In this document: piece by piece, positions 53,491-63,300 of the stretch
Position numbering within the stretch: position 1 is the stretch's first letter
How the letters are laid out: each line of letters begins with the position of its first letter
Source: Corynebacterium casei LMG S-19264
GTDB taxonomy: Bacteria > Actinomycetota > Actinomycetes > Mycobacteriales > Mycobacteriaceae
DNA: 64,000 nucleotides
Direction: 5' to 3'
NCBI RefSeq assembly: GCF_000550785.1
Contig: NZ_CP004350.1
Coordinates: 1,406,009 to 1,470,008 of the forward strand
Notes under the pieces: generated by a model
Seen by the model: only the letters and a program-made list of their open reading frames with translations
Told to the model about the DNA's origin: nothing
Databases searched by the model: none
Made by a program: the position numbers and the translations under genes

Positions 53491-54645
53491 ATGGCTGCAA
53501 ATAAATCTAAGATTTCACGCATGGACCGCCTCTACCTCGATGAGGGCGGGTTCGACTTCATCGGCCGTGCAAAGACCTGGTACGCCATCACTGCTGGCCT
53601 GCTCATCGTGGCTATCGCTGCAATCGCCATCCGCGGATTCACCCTGTCCCTGGACTTTGAAGGCGGCACCAAGGTCAGCCTGCCGGCTGCCAACCTCGAA
53701 GAACAAGCAGTAGGCGAGGTCTTCGAGGAAGCTACCGGCATTGAACCTGAACAGGTTCAAATCGTTGGTAGTGGCAACTCAGCCACCCTCGAGGTCAATT
53801 CCGAGCGATTGACCGAAGAACAGGCTGACGCCGCGCGTTTGGCCATCTACGAAGAGTTCGAGCCAGTTAATGCGATGGGTGAGTCCACTCCAGACGCAGT
53901 GGGTGTCTCCACCGTTTCTGAGTCCTGGGGTTCCACGATTACCCAGCGCATGGTTATCGCGATGATCGTCTTCCTAGTCATCGCAACCGCGTATGTTGCA
54001 TTCCGTTTGCAGCGCACCATGGCGATTGCGGCAATTCTTGCGCTGATCGCCGATGGTGTCATCATCGCGGGCCTGTACGCACTCTTTGGCCTGGAAGTAT
54101 CCCCAGCAGTAATCATTGGTCTGCTGACCGTTTTGACCTTCTCCATCTATGACTCAGTCATCGTCTTTGACAAGGTCAATGAAAATACGGAGGGGATTAC
54201 TGGGCAAAGAAATCGAACGTACGCCGAGCAAACCAACTTGGCTATTAACCAGACAGTAATGCGTTCGATCTCCACCTCGGTTATTTCCGCACTCCCAATT
54301 GTTGCGTTGTTCATTGTTGCCGTGTGGATGATGGGTATTGGTACCTTGCGTGACTTGGCGCTGATTCAGCTGATCGGTGTGATTGAAGGTATCTTCTCTT
54401 CCATCTTCTTGGCCTCGCCACTGGTTGTCTCCTTGGCTAACCGCAGCAAGAAGATTCAGCAGCACAACAAGGACGTCGCAGAGTACCGTGCGAGCGCGGA
54501 ATTCACGGAGGAGCAAGAAGCTGGCGCCGGCTCCGAATCAGACCACGGCACCAAGCGTCAGGTCGTTTCTCCAACCAAGCAAGTCACCAACCTGGAAGGA
54601 ACCCAAGCAAACCGCACTGGTTCCTCGTGGCGCCCCGGGCGCTAA
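53491..54645 (+). CDS. secF: Protein translocase subunit SecF
   Basis: 384 residues with ATG at 53491, only 2 bases after the secD stop. It has an N-terminal helix, a short extracytoplasmic domain with LDFEGGTKVSLP, and five helices with YDSVIVFDKVNEN. The C-terminal 75 residues form a charged cytosolic tail with Lys and Arg. It forms the SecDF complex with SecD and YajC. A terminator at 54673 closes the operon. Confidence 0.95.
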   Translation: MAANKSKISRMDRLYLDEGGFDFIGRAKTWYAITAGLLIVAIAAIAIRGFTLSLDFEGGTKVSLPAANLEEQAVGEVFEEATGIEPEQVQIVGSGNSATLEVNSERLTEEQADAARLAIYEEFEPVNAMGESTPDAVGVSTVSESWGSTITQRMVIAMIVFLVIATAYVAFRLQRTMAIAAILALIADGVIIAGLYALFGLEVSPAVIIGLLTVLTFSIYDSVIVFDKVNENTEGITGQRNRTYAEQTNLAINQTVMRSISTSVISALPIVALFIVAVWMMGIGTLRDLALIQLIGVIEGIFSSIFLASPLVVSLANRSKKIQQHNKDVAEYRASAEFTEEQEAGAGSESDHGTKRQVVSPTKQVTNLEGTQANRTGSSWRPGR

Positions 54646-54672
54646 AGCTTGGCTCTAGCTAGCTAATTTCTT

Positions 54673-54708
54673 ACAGCACCGCTCATTTTTGGCGGTGCTG
54701 TCTTCTTT
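54673..54708 (+). terminator. Terminator after secF
   Basis: A perfect 10-bp stem, ACAGCACCGC (54673-54682) with GCGGTGCTGT (54692-54701), and a 9-base loop, followed by CTTCTTT. Confidence 0.75.
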
Positions 54709-54807
54709 AGTGTCTGCTTTACTGAGGTTGATTGAATTCCACGGTTGATTATTGGTCTAAGAAGCACGGCAGTAGTAAAATTCCAGGCTTGTGAAGGAGA
54801 CGTGGGC

Positions 54808-56514
54808 ATGACCAAAAAGGCAGGGAAGATGCCAGGTACAACAGGTGCGAATGCGCGTGGTTCGCGTGCATGGCGCAGCCGTGCCGGTGTAGCGCTTCTA
54901 GCCGCGATGTCGGTGGCATTGACCGCATGTTCCTCCGGTGCTGACCAAGGCAGCGAGGACGAGCTGGGGCCGCAGGAGAAGAAGGCTTCGGAATACCCGG
55001 GTTATCTGGCGAACTCTGAGCTGACAACCGTGAACGCTGGATCCGCGTTCGGTACGGCCTCTGTCGCCTCGCAGTTGTCTGGGCGTTTATACCCAGGTGC
55101 ATTTGTCCCAGGGCCAACGGGACAGTTCGTCCCCAATTCAGACTTGGTGACTACGCAAGAGTGGATGGACGGCGATCAGCGCAATGTCTTGTACACCATC
55201 GCCGAAGACGCAATCTACTCTGACAACACCCCGGTTACCTGTGATGATTTCCTCTTGTCGTACACCGCCGGGCAGATGCAGGAAATGTTCGGCTCCAACA
55301 TGCCGTTGATGGATCAGGTTGAGTCCGTGGCTTGCGCGCCTGAAAACAAGAAGTTCTTGGTCAAGTTCCAACCAGGACAAGGTGGCCAGTGGCGCTACAT
55401 GTTTAGCCCCGGCACCATTATGCCGGCGCACAAGGTCGCTGAACGTGCTGAGATGAGCAGGGAAGAACTAGTCAGCGCATTGTTCTCCCAGGACCCTAAC
55501 CAGTTGGGTCGCATCGCAGAGATTTGGCGCTTTGCTTTTGGACTAGAGAACTTTATCCCTGAGATGCACGTTTCCTACGGCCCATTCACCATTGACAGCG
55601 TCGGCGAGCAAGGCGAGGTACTGCTTAAGCGCAATGAGAATTATTACGGTGATCAGGCAGCGGTGGAACACCTAGTGGTGTGGCCTATTCAGTCCGATGT
55701 CTCTGAAGTAACTGAGCAGGACAACCTGTTGATTGCAGACGCCGCGGTCTCTGAGCCGCAGTGGTATAACGCAGAGACCATGGCCGATGATTTTGAGATC
55801 GAAGACGTCGTGGGTGACCTTACTGACTCGCTGATATTCTCCGATTCCGGCGTATTCGAACAGCAGTGGGCTCGCCAAGCATTTGCCAGCTGCATCGACC
55901 ACAATGAGATTGCCCGTGTGAGTTCAGAAGCCTCCGGCGTTGAGGTGCCAGCTGTTTATACCCACGCGGTCAACCACAATGATCCGCTCGCACGCACGTT
56001 GACTTCAGTAACCGAAGAACACCAGGGCACTGATATGGACACCGCCGGACAGCTAGCCGGCATGACCATCCGCATTGGCTACCTAGGTGAAGATCAACGC
56101 CTCCAAGCCATGGTGGACTCCATTCGCCAGCAGTGCGAACGAGCTGGGATCACTGTGGAGGAAGTCTCCGGCGCAAATGTCTCCGCCGCCTTCCTTGAGA
56201 TGGACCCAGAGACCTGGCTGCCAAGCATCGATGCTTTCCTCGGCCCGATTGATTCGCGTTCGCAGTACGGAGTGTCATCGGCAAGCTTGGCGCGCGTGGA
56301 TGAGCTGCGCGATGAAGAACGCCAATTGTGGGAAGACCTTCCAGGCCTCCCATTGTCGGCTGAACCGCACACCTTCTTTATCTCCCCACAGGTGGCCAAC
56401 GCCGTGCCTTATACCGGTAGCTCCGGAATTGGCTGGAACATGGACCGTTGGTTTGTGCGCGAAGCCGAAGCCAGCGAAGAGACCTCCACTAACTCCGCTG
56501 AGAACGGCGACTAA
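54808..56514 (+). CDS. dciAE: Family 5 solute-binding lipoprotein (DciAE, oligopeptide/dipeptide-binding type)
   Basis: 568 residues from ATG 54808, SD AAGGAGA 7 bases upstream. The signal peptide is Arg-rich with the lipobox VALTACSS (Cys about 39), so the protein is anchored at the outside of the membrane. It has the two-lobed SBP_bac_5 fold, with AEDAIYSDNTPVTCDDFLLSY (typical of the first lobe) and EVLLKRNENYYG. No permease or ATPase genes are nearby. In C. glutamicum this gene, dciAE, stands before apt and rel, and in M. tuberculosis the same place is taken by lipoprotein Rv2585c. The bound solute is unknown. Confidence 0.82.
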   Translation: MTKKAGKMPGTTGANARGSRAWRSRAGVALLAAMSVALTACSSGADQGSEDELGPQEKKASEYPGYLANSELTTVNAGSAFGTASVASQLSGRLYPGAFVPGPTGQFVPNSDLVTTQEWMDGDQRNVLYTIAEDAIYSDNTPVTCDDFLLSYTAGQMQEMFGSNMPLMDQVESVACAPENKKFLVKFQPGQGGQWRYMFSPGTIMPAHKVAERAEMSREELVSALFSQDPNQLGRIAEIWRFAFGLENFIPEMHVSYGPFTIDSVGEQGEVLLKRNENYYGDQAAVEHLVVWPIQSDVSEVTEQDNLLIADAAVSEPQWYNAETMADDFEIEDVVGDLTDSLIFSDSGVFEQQWARQAFASCIDHNEIARVSSEASGVEVPAVYTHAVNHNDPLARTLTSVTEEHQGTDMDTAGQLAGMTIRIGYLGEDQRLQAMVDSIRQQCERAGITVEEVSGANVSAAFLEMDPETWLPSIDAFLGPIDSRSQYGVSSASLARVDELRDEERQLWEDLPGLPLSAEPHTFFISPQVANAVPYTGSSGIGWNMDRWFVREAEASEETSTNSAENGD

Positions 56515-56630
56515 AGAAACTTCCCAGTCCACTTGATAATCTGCTTGTGCTCGCACTTCCCAGCTATTACATCCGCCCCATTTCCACAACATATCCAATC
56601 CGTTGAGATTAGGTTTTAAGGTTTAAAAAC

Positions 56631-57179
56631 GTGAATTCCAAGTATGCCAATGCCCGCGAAGCTATCAAGGACAATATCCGCTACGTGCAGGATTTCCCAG
56701 AAAAGGGTGTGCTCTTTGAGGACCTCACTCCGGTCTTGGCTGATGGTGCAGCCTTCTCCGTGGTCATCGATGGGCTCGCCGATGAATGCGAGAAGCTCGG
56801 CGCTGACTTGATTGCGGGCTTGGATGCGCGCGGTTTCCTCTTGGGCTCTGCTGCGGCCTACAAGCTTGGTACCGGCGTGCTCGCCGTGCGCAAGGCCGGA
56901 AAGTTGCCTCCTCCAGTGCTGCACCAGGAGTACTCCTTGGAGTATGGTTCGGCGGCGTTGGAGATTCCCGCAGACGGGGCAATGATTAAGGGCTCCAAGA
57001 TCGCTCTTGTCGATGACGTCTTGGCCACCGGCGGCACCCTAGCCGGAGCACGTCAGCTGTTGGAGTCAGCTGGTGCTGAGGTCGTTGGAGCCGTTGTGGT
57101 CTTGGAAGTTGATGGTTTGGGTGGCCGCGAGAAGTTCGGGGATCGCCCAATCAGTGTGCTGAATGCCACATCTGAATAA
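56631..57179 (+). CDS. apt: Adenine phosphoribosyltransferase
   Basis: Salvages adenine to AMP with PRPP. 182 residues with GTG start at 56631. [15 protein letters not shown] and [23 protein letters not shown] are present in the N-terminal half. The PRPP-binding motif [14 protein letters not shown] lies near residue 125. It is the second gene of the dciAE-apt-rel group conserved in Corynebacterium, and precedes rel by 122 bases. The pairing with rel may link purine supply with (p)ppGpp metabolism; that is inference from gene order. Confidence 0.95.
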   Translation: MNSKYANAREAIKDNIRYVQDFPEKGVLFEDLTPVLADGAAFSVVIDGLADECEKLGADLIAGLDARGFLLGSAAAYKLGTGVLAVRKAGKLPPPVLHQEYSLEYGSAALEIPADGAMIKGSKIALVDDVLATGGTLAGARQLLESAGAEVVGAVVVLEVDGLGGREKFGDRPISVLNATSE

Positions 57180-57301
57180 GACGCGCTAAACTAGATACAT
57201 TAAGGATTCGGTTACTGCCATTATGTTCCCCACAGTGGCAGATAATAGATAGCTTCTGGGAAGCTTTCGAAGCCGGTCGTGTAGTGAGTGAAAGGGCGCA
57301 T

Positions 57302-59596
57302 ATGACGAATAATAGGTCTACGAAACGCCCAGCGAGCAGTGGCGTTCGCAGTATGTCAGCCCGCCTTGCGCGTTCGCTGACAGGGGGCCGCGTCAAGGTA
57401 AATCCGGTCTTGGATCCGTTGCTGTCTATCCACCGGCAGTTCCATCCCCGCGCTGATGTAGAACTTCTCAATAATGCATATTCAACTGCGGAGAAGCTGC
57501 ATGTTGGTGTGTTTAGGAAGTCGGGGGAGCCGTATATTACTCACCCGCTGGCGGTGGCAACCATTGCCGCGGAGATCGGCATGGACACCACCACTGTGGT
57601 GGCGGCATTGCTCCATGACACGGTGGAGGATACCGACTACTCACTCGAGGACATCACGGCTGATTTTGGTCCTGAGGTGGCGCGTCTGGTTGATGGTGTG
57701 ACCAAGCTGGACAAGGTCGCGCTTGGCGCGGCCGCTGAGGCGGAGACAATCCGCAAGATGATTGTCGCCATGGCGCATGACCCGCGCGTGCTGGTCATCA
57801 AGGTTGCGGACCGTTTGCACAACATGCGCACCATGCGCTTTTTGCCGCCGGAAAAGCAGGCTAAGAAGGCGCGGCAAACCCTTGACGTGATTGCACCACT
57901 AGCGCACCGCCTGGGCATGGCTAACGTCAAATGGGAGCTCGAGGACCTTGCCTTCGCCATCTTGTACCCGAAGAAGTACGACGAGATCGTGCGCATGGTT
58001 GCTGACCGCGCACCTTCACGTGACCGGGCACTAGCCGAAATCAAGGAACAGGTTTCTTCTGCTCTGAAAGAAAACGGCATTGAAGCTGAAGTGATGGGCC
58101 GACCAAAGCACTACTGGTCGATTTATCAAAAGATGATTGTGCGTGGCCGTGACTTCGCAGAGATCTTTGACCTCGTGGGCATCCGCATCCTGGTCGATGA
58201 CGTGAACAATTGCTACGCAGCTATCGGCGTCGTGCACTCGCTGTTTCAGGCTCTTCCGGGGCGTTTCAAGGACTATATTTCCTCGCCGCGCTTCGGTGTT
58301 TATCAGTCTCTGCACACCACGGTGATTGCTGGGGAGTCCACCCTAGAAGTCCAGGTGCGTACACACGAGATGCACTACAACGCCGAATTCGGTGTGGCAG
58401 CGCACTGGCGATACAAGGAGATGAAGGGCAAGAACTCTGGCAACAATGAAGAAGTTGACCAGATGGCCTGGATGCGTCAATTGCTGGATTGGCAGAAGGA
58501 AGCAGCCGATCCAAATGAATTCCTGGATTCTTTGCGCTACGACCTGACGTCGCAGCAGATTTTCGCGTTTACCCCGAAGGGTGATGTGGTCACGCTGCCG
58601 GCAGGTTCCACCCCTGTGGACTTTGCCTATGCCGTGCACACGGAGGTTGGTCACCGTTGTATTGGCGCCAAGGTCAATGGCAAGCTAGTCGCGCTGGAAT
58701 CGGAGTTGAAGTCCGGTGACAAGGTAGAAATCTTTACTTCCAAGGATGCCAATGCCGGTCCATCACGGGACTGGCAGGAGTTCTTGGTGTCACCGCGCGC
58801 GAAGGCGAAGGTTCGCCAGTGGTTTGCCAAGGAGCGCCGTGAGGAGCACCTTGAGGCAGGCCGTGACGCTTTGGCCACGGAGGTGCAGCGCGGTGGCTTG
58901 CCGATGCACCGTCTGTTTACTGCAAAGTCGATGAAACAGGTTGCGGAGCAGCTGCATTTTGAGGATGTAGATTCGCTGTACACCGCGATTGGTGCTGGCC
59001 ACGTTTCCGCGCAGCATGTGGCTAATCAGTTGATGGCACTGTTCGGTGACCGTGATGATGCTGCCGATGCTCTTGCTTCGCGTACTCCTCTATCTGAGCT
59101 GGAGAGCTCCCGCGCGAAGCAGCAGACTGAAGACTCCAAGAATGGCTCCGGCATTCTGGTTGAGGGCAGCCCTGATGTGCTGGCCAAGCTGGCGAAGTGC
59201 TGCCAGCCGGTGCCGGGTGATGAAATCTTTGGCTTTGTCACCCGCGGTGGCGGTGTCTCTGTTCACCGAGTGGATTGCACGAATGCAGAGAAGCTCAAGA
59301 GCGAACCTGAACGCATGATGCAGGTGGAATGGGCCCAAGGAAAGTCTTCCTCAGGTGCTTTCGCCGCAACCTTGCAGCTCGAGGCTCTTGACCGTCAAGG
59401 TCTGCTGTTCGAGGTGACCAAGATCTTCAGCGAGTCCAAGCTGAATGTCTTGTCCATGCGTTCTAGCAGGGGAGAAGACCACATTGCCACGTTGCAGTTC
59501 ACCTTCTCTGTCTCTGACACCAAGCAGCTGGGTGCGCTTATGACCACGCTGCGAAACACCGAGGGTGTGTTTGACGTCTACCGTGTGACGGCTTAG
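57302..59596 (+). CDS. rel: Bifunctional (p)ppGpp synthetase/hydrolase Rel
   Basis: Synthesises (p)ppGpp under amino-acid starvation and degrades it otherwise. 764 residues from ATG 57302 (SD AAAGGG; a GTG at 57284 would add six residues). Domain order: HD hydrolase ([12 protein letters not shown]), synthetase ([39 protein letters not shown]), TGS ([31 protein letters not shown]), zinc-finger-like helical region with [13 protein letters not shown], and ACT ([14 protein letters not shown]). Both active sites look intact, so it is a RelA/SpoT homologue of the single-enzyme type usual in Actinobacteria. Confidence 0.97.
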   Translation: MTNNRSTKRPASSGVRSMSARLARSLTGGRVKVNPVLDPLLSIHRQFHPRADVELLNNAYSTAEKLHVGVFRKSGEPYITHPLAVATIAAEIGMDTTTVVAALLHDTVEDTDYSLEDITADFGPEVARLVDGVTKLDKVALGAAAEAETIRKMIVAMAHDPRVLVIKVADRLHNMRTMRFLPPEKQAKKARQTLDVIAPLAHRLGMANVKWELEDLAFAILYPKKYDEIVRMVADRAPSRDRALAEIKEQVSSALKENGIEAEVMGRPKHYWSIYQKMIVRGRDFAEIFDLVGIRILVDDVNNCYAAIGVVHSLFQALPGRFKDYISSPRFGVYQSLHTTVIAGESTLEVQVRTHEMHYNAEFGVAAHWRYKEMKGKNSGNNEEVDQMAWMRQLLDWQKEAADPNEFLDSLRYDLTSQQIFAFTPKGDVVTLPAGSTPVDFAYAVHTEVGHRCIGAKVNGKLVALESELKSGDKVEIFTSKDANAGPSRDWQEFLVSPRAKAKVRQWFAKERREEHLEAGRDALATEVQRGGLPMHRLFTAKSMKQVAEQLHFEDVDSLYTAIGAGHVSAQHVANQLMALFGDRDDAADALASRTPLSELESSRAKQQTEDSKNGSGILVEGSPDVLAKLAKCCQPVPGDEIFGFVTRGGGVSVHRVDCTNAEKLKSEPERMMQVEWAQGKSSSGAFAATLQLEALDRQGLLFEVTKIFSESKLNVLSMRSSRGEDHIATLQFTFSVSDTKQLGALMTTLRNTEGVFDVYRVTA

Positions 59597-59658
59597 GCAG
59601 GGACGCACGACAGTCGACGCAAGGACAGCTTTCAGTTAGCAGTGAGGGCGTTGCCAAA

Positions 59659-59696
59659 CTAAGGAGGGGGCTTGTACCGGCAAGCCCCCTCCTTAG
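59659..59696 (+). terminator. Hairpin terminator between rel and ushA
   Basis: A perfect 16-bp GC-rich stem, CTAAGGAGGGGGCTTG (59659-59674) with its complement (59681-59696), and a 6-base loop. No long T run follows, so efficiency is uncertain. The remaining 168 bases to ushA are AT-rich, with no gene. Confidence 0.6.
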
Positions 59697-59864
59697 GGGT
59701 AGTTAGGCTTCTAATATATTTCGGGTGCATGTCCACAACGTGAACTGTTGAGAACCCAAAGGTAAATACGCAGGTGGGGTGTAATCGTTGCACTGCCGAA
59801 TCGTTTCTTAGGCGTTATAAAGAACTCTTGTAAGCAAACTTTTATGATCCTCACAGGAGAACCC

Positions 59865-61988
59865 GTGTCTAAGTTCCGTCATTTCGGCCGCCTATTGGCT
59901 GCTACCACCGTTTCCGCCACCATCGTTGTTGGCGCACCTGTTGCTTTCGCACAGGAAGGTGACGTTGTCGATTTCTCCGTCACCAACATCACCGATTTCC
60001 ACGGCCACCTTTCTTTCGAAGAAACCGAAGAGCCAGGCGCTAACTCTGAAATGGGTGCGGCGAAGCTGAAGCCCCTGATTGAATACGTCAACCAGGACCA
60101 GGAATTCATCATGACCACCTCCGGCGATAACGTCGGCGGCACCGCATTCGTTTCTGCAGTGGCAAATGATGAACCAACCTTGGACATCCTCAACCTGTTG
60201 GGCGTTGATGTCTCTGCTGTTGGCAACCATGAGTTCGACCAGGGCCATGAGGATCTGACTGGCCGCATTGTTGAGGGCTCTGACTACCCAATTCTCGGCG
60301 CTAACGTCACCTTGAACGGTGAGCCACTGCTGGATGCGTCCAAAGTTATCGAAGTTGACGGCGTGAAGGTCGGCTTCGTTGGTACTGTGACCACTTTGAC
60401 CAAGAACAAGGTCGCTCCGTCTGCAATCGAGGGCGTTGAGTTCACTGACCCAGTAGCTGCTACCAACGCAGAAGCTGACCGTTTGACCGAATCCGGCGAA
60501 GCAGATGTTGTTGTCGCGCTGATGCATGAGGACGTGGAGCAGTACGCAGAGGGCTTCAACAACAACGTTGATATCCTCTTCGGTGGCGACTCCCACGTGC
60601 GCAGCAGCGGTGAGGTTGCACGCGAAGGTGCACTGCCACTGTACTGGGCTCAGGGCCACGAGTACGGCAAGGTTCTGCAGGACGCAGACATTAAATTCAA
60701 CAAGGACACCAACGAGATTGAGTCCATTGAGATCAATCAGTGGGATCGTTCCATGCCAGAGGTTGAAGCTCTCGAGCCTGATGCTGAGGTAGCGGCGCGT
60801 GTTGCTGCAGCCGAGGCAGAGGCTAAGGCGCTTGGCGCTGAGGTTGTTGGCCAGATGGAGTCCGCAACCTTCCGTGGCCAGGATGCTGGCGCTGGCTCCG
60901 GTTCTAACCGTGGCGTTGAATCCACCTTGAACTCCCTGATTGCTGACGCTAACCGCGCATCCCTGGAACAGCAGATCGGTGTGGACATCGATTTGGGCAT
61001 CATGAACGCCGGCGGCGTTCGCGCTGACCTGCCTGAAGGCGACGTCACCTTTGAGGACGTTCTTACCGTGCAGCCATTCGGCAACTCTGTTGCTTATGGC
61101 ATCCTGACCGGCCAGGACATCCTGGATGCTCTGGAGGCTCAGTGGCAGCCAGGTGCTTCCCGTCCACGTCTGGCATTGGGCATGTCCGCAGGCTTTGAAT
61201 ACGTATACGATCCGTCTGCAGAGCAGGGTGAGCGCGTTATCTCCGCAACCTTAAACGGTGAAGAGATTGACCCAGCCGCTGACTACACCGTGGCAACCTC
61301 CACCTTCCTATTCGACGGTGGCGACGGCTTTACCTCACTGGCTAGTGTTCAGGGGCTAACCGATGTGGGATACATGGACTACTCCGTGCTCAATGACTAC
61401 ATCGCGGCTGGTGCTGATATCCAGTCCGGACAGACCGATATCGGCATCTCCGCTGAGGGCACCGTTGCACCAGGCGAGGCAGTTACCTTCAACCTGACTT
61501 CCTTGAACTACACCATGGAAGAAGACCCACAGGCCACTACCGCGACCGTTGCAGTTGGCGATGTTTCTGAGACCGCTGACGTTGACACCGAGTGGAACGC
61601 TGAGGAAGACAACCAGCTCAACGAGTTCGGCCGCGCAACCGTTGAACTGATTCTGCCAGAGGACGCTGTGGAGACCGACCTGGTCACCATAACCACCGAT
61701 GCAGGCACCGAAATCACCGTCCCACTGAGCGAGCTTGGATTCACCGAGGACACCGATGGCGATGAGCCAGGAACCCCTTCTGAGGGTTCTGCTGAGGGCT
61801 CCTCCGAAGGTTCTGCCTCCGGCTCCGCTGCAGGTCTTGGCTTCGCCGGTGTACTGGCAGCGATTGCTGGCATCGCAGCATTCGTTGGTCTAAGCGGTCA
61901 GTTCGACCAGTTCATCCCAGCTAACATGCAGCGTACTCTGAACGACCTGCGCCGTCAGATCAACACTGTCAGCCCAATCCAGTTCTAA
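59865..61988 (+). CDS. ushA: Secreted 5'-nucleotidase/metallophosphatase (UshA-type)
   Basis: Hydrolyses extracellular nucleotides or UDP-sugars. 707 residues from GTG 59865 (VSKFRHF), SD AGGAG. The signal peptide ends VAFA|Q. The calcineurin-like phosphoesterase domain has NITDFHGH, TSGDNVGG, GNHEFD and VALMHEDVEQ with the metal ligands. The 5'-nucleotidase C domain runs from about residue 335 to 535 (RADLPEGDVTFEDVLTVQPFGN; FLFDGGDGF near its end). A Ser/Gly/Glu linker and one C-terminal helix (GVLAAIAGIAAFVGL) with a basic tail anchor the protein. In C. glutamicum UshA serves phosphate acquisition; regulation here is not visible from sequence. Confidence 0.92.
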   Translation: MSKFRHFGRLLAATTVSATIVVGAPVAFAQEGDVVDFSVTNITDFHGHLSFEETEEPGANSEMGAAKLKPLIEYVNQDQEFIMTTSGDNVGGTAFVSAVANDEPTLDILNLLGVDVSAVGNHEFDQGHEDLTGRIVEGSDYPILGANVTLNGEPLLDASKVIEVDGVKVGFVGTVTTLTKNKVAPSAIEGVEFTDPVAATNAEADRLTESGEADVVVALMHEDVEQYAEGFNNNVDILFGGDSHVRSSGEVAREGALPLYWAQGHEYGKVLQDADIKFNKDTNEIESIEINQWDRSMPEVEALEPDAEVAARVAAAEAEAKALGAEVVGQMESATFRGQDAGAGSGSNRGVESTLNSLIADANRASLEQQIGVDIDLGIMNAGGVRADLPEGDVTFEDVLTVQPFGNSVAYGILTGQDILDALEAQWQPGASRPRLALGMSAGFEYVYDPSAEQGERVISATLNGEEIDPAADYTVATSTFLFDGGDGFTSLASVQGLTDVGYMDYSVLNDYIAAGADIQSGQTDIGISAEGTVAPGEAVTFNLTSLNYTMEEDPQATTATVAVGDVSETADVDTEWNAEEDNQLNEFGRATVELILPEDAVETDLVTITTDAGTEITVPLSELGFTEDTDGDEPGTPSEGSAEGSSEGSASGSAAGLGFAGVLAAIAGIAAFVGLSGQFDQFIPANMQRTLNDLRRQINTVSPIQF

Positions 61989-62008
61989 TTAGCTGCTAGC
62001 TACTCACC

Positions 62009-62052
62009 GCGGGTGGTTCATCCTCAGCAATGGGGAAGAACCACCCGCTTTT
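62009..62052 (+). terminator. Terminator after ushA
   Basis: GCGGGTGGTTC (62009-62019) pairs perfectly with GAACCACCCGC (62038-62048), followed by TTTT. Confidence 0.8.
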
Positions 62053-62090
62053 ACATGGCCCCAGGCAACAGGCAAGGTAACGTAGATGAC

Positions 62091-62678
62091 GTGAATTGGA
62101 CTGATACGTTGATGGAACATGCCCGCGAGCAGCTCTATATTGACCCGCCGCGTATTCCCATCGTCATCTTGGCGGCAGTCCTGATTTATATCGCGTTCCT
62201 ACTCTTAGTGAAGATCTTCGGCTCGCGCGTACTGACGTCAATGTCAGCGTCTGATGCAGTCATCATCATTATGTTCGGCGCAGTCGCCGGGCGCGTCATC
62301 CTCGGCCATCCACCCACGCTGGCAGCTGGCATCATTGGGCTTGCAACCCTGATGGTCCTAGAAGCCTTTTTCGGAATCCTGCGGGAGAAGAGCGGACTTG
62401 GGCACCTAATAGACCGTGAACCGATTTTGCTGATGTTTGAAGGCGCTATTGTGACCAACGCTCTTCGCAAGTCGCATTTTTCTTATGACGATGTCAGAAC
62501 GTCTATTCGCAAGGCGGGGATTGGAAACTTCGCAGATGTCCAAGCAATGATTCTAGAGGCCTCGGGTGACGTCTCCATCATCCGTGCAGGCAGCCCCCTT
62601 GACCCAGAAATGCTTAAAGACGTGCGTGGAGCAAAAGAACTCCTTGAGGCACCCGCCCAAAATCCTCACACTAAATGA
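62091..62678 (+). CDS. DUF421/YetF-like membrane protein
   Basis: A protein of about 195 residues from GTG 62091; ATG 62112 (MEHAREQLY) is an alternative, and starts further upstream fall in the ushA terminator. Three hydrophobic helices come first (VILAAVLIYIAFLLLVKIFG; SASDAVIIIMFGAVAGRVIL; LAAGIIGLATLMVLEAFFG). The cytosolic domain then has REPILLMFEGAIVTNALRKSHFSYDDVRTSIRKAGI and VQAMILEASGDVSII, characteristic of the YcaP/YetF family. Function unknown; in Bacillus, YetF-type proteins are linked to spore or envelope properties. Its promoter must lie near 62053-62090. Confidence 0.85.
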   Translation: MNWTDTLMEHAREQLYIDPPRIPIVILAAVLIYIAFLLLVKIFGSRVLTSMSASDAVIIIMFGAVAGRVILGHPPTLAAGIIGLATLMVLEAFFGILREKSGLGHLIDREPILLMFEGAIVTNALRKSHFSYDDVRTSIRKAGIGNFADVQAMILEASGDVSIIRAGSPLDPEMLKDVRGAKELLEAPAQNPHTK

Positions 62679-62715
62679 GCTCCCGGTCTAAGCCACTGAT
62701 CCAAGCCAGTGATCC

Positions 62716-62752
62716 AAAAATCCGGCTCACCCGTAATAACGAGCCAGCCGGA
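62716..62752 (-). terminator. Terminator for the first small secreted protein gene
   Basis: On the minus strand TCCGGCT and AGCCGGA (62752-62746 and 62727-62721) form a 7-bp stem, followed by TTTTT (62720-62716). The YetF-like gene converges from the other side. Confidence 0.55.
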
Positions 62753-62770
62753 ATGCCTTGAGCAAAGTGC

Positions 62771-63079
62771 TTACATAGACAGGAAGCTGTCCATGGTGCG
62801 CAGCAAGGAGTTGATGGTGTTGATCCAGGTGGTGAATTCCTTTGGATCCAATTCGCCCTCATCATTGGTGGAGCCGTAGAAGAGGTTGTAGACGAAGGAA
62901 TCCTCAGAGGAGACGTCGGCATTAGCGTTGTTGCCGTTGCCGGTGTTCTCTCCTTCCGCAGTGGTGGATTCGGAGCTACCGGCGAAGCTGCTCTGTGCGT
63001 TTGCAACAGCGGTTCCAGAGAAGGTCAAAGCAACAGCGGTAGCGCCTGCAACAAGAGCCTTACGGGAGAAGAGAGTCAT
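62771..63079 (-). CDS. Small secreted protein, paralogue A
   Basis: 102 residues. The signal peptide MTLFSRKALVAGATAVALTF ends VANA|Q, leaving about 75 residues. The middle is Ser/Asn/Glu rich and disordered (SSESTTAEGENTGNGNN). The last 35 residues carry DPKEFTTWINTINSLLRTMD, predicted as one amphipathic helix. It shares the signal-peptide core (LFSRKA, VAGATA) and the DPK-x2-T-x-WI motif with paralogue B at 63301, so the two arose by duplication. It has no cysteine. It resembles the class of small corynebacterial surface or porin-like peptides, but I do not recognise a named family. Confidence 0.75.
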   Translation of the reverse strand: MTLFSRKALVAGATAVALTFSGTAVANAQSSFAGSSESTTAEGENTGNGNNANADVSSEDSFVYNLFYGSTNDEGELDPKEFTTWINTINSLLRTMDSFLSM

Positions 63080-63150
63080 GAAACAATCCTTTGATATTCA
63101 AGTTTTAAGTGCCCAGAAGAAGTCTACTCTAATGTAATTATTTTTCGACA

Positions 63151-63160
63151 CACATATGTG
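63151..63160. promoter_or_regulatory. CACATATGTG palindrome upstream of paralogue A
   Basis: A perfect 10-bp palindrome 72 bases before the start of paralogue A. A TACATT (-10-like, minus strand) lies between it and the gene. It could bind a dimeric regulator. It does not match the full GlxR consensus TGTGA-N6-TCACA. Confidence 0.3.
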
Positions 63161-63241
63161 AAATTGAACCAATCTCACACTTTCATGACTCGGCAATCGG
63201 GTTAGTTTGCTTAACCCGTGTTGAGCGAGTCCAAAAACGAC

Positions 63242-63274
63242 TAAAGCTGCTGAGTCAATGTCCCAGCAGCTTTA
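63242..63274 (-). terminator. Terminator for the second small secreted protein gene
   Basis: TAAAGCTGCTG (63242-63252) pairs with CAGCAGCTTTA (63264-63274), 11-base loop. On the minus strand it is followed by GTCGTTTTTGG, a T5 run 4 bases from the stem. Confidence 0.6.
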
Positions 63275-63300
63275 AGCTTGTTTACTTCACAGGAAGCAAA

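Noticed and set aside
59750-59830. Partial resemblance of the ushA leader to the c-di-AMP (ydaO) riboswitch (GGGGTGTAATC, CCGAATCG, TAGGCGTT)
   Set aside because: The central CAGCTAAC and the pairing helices are missing or unclear, and the segment is too short. A covariance-model search would decide; as seen, it is not supported.
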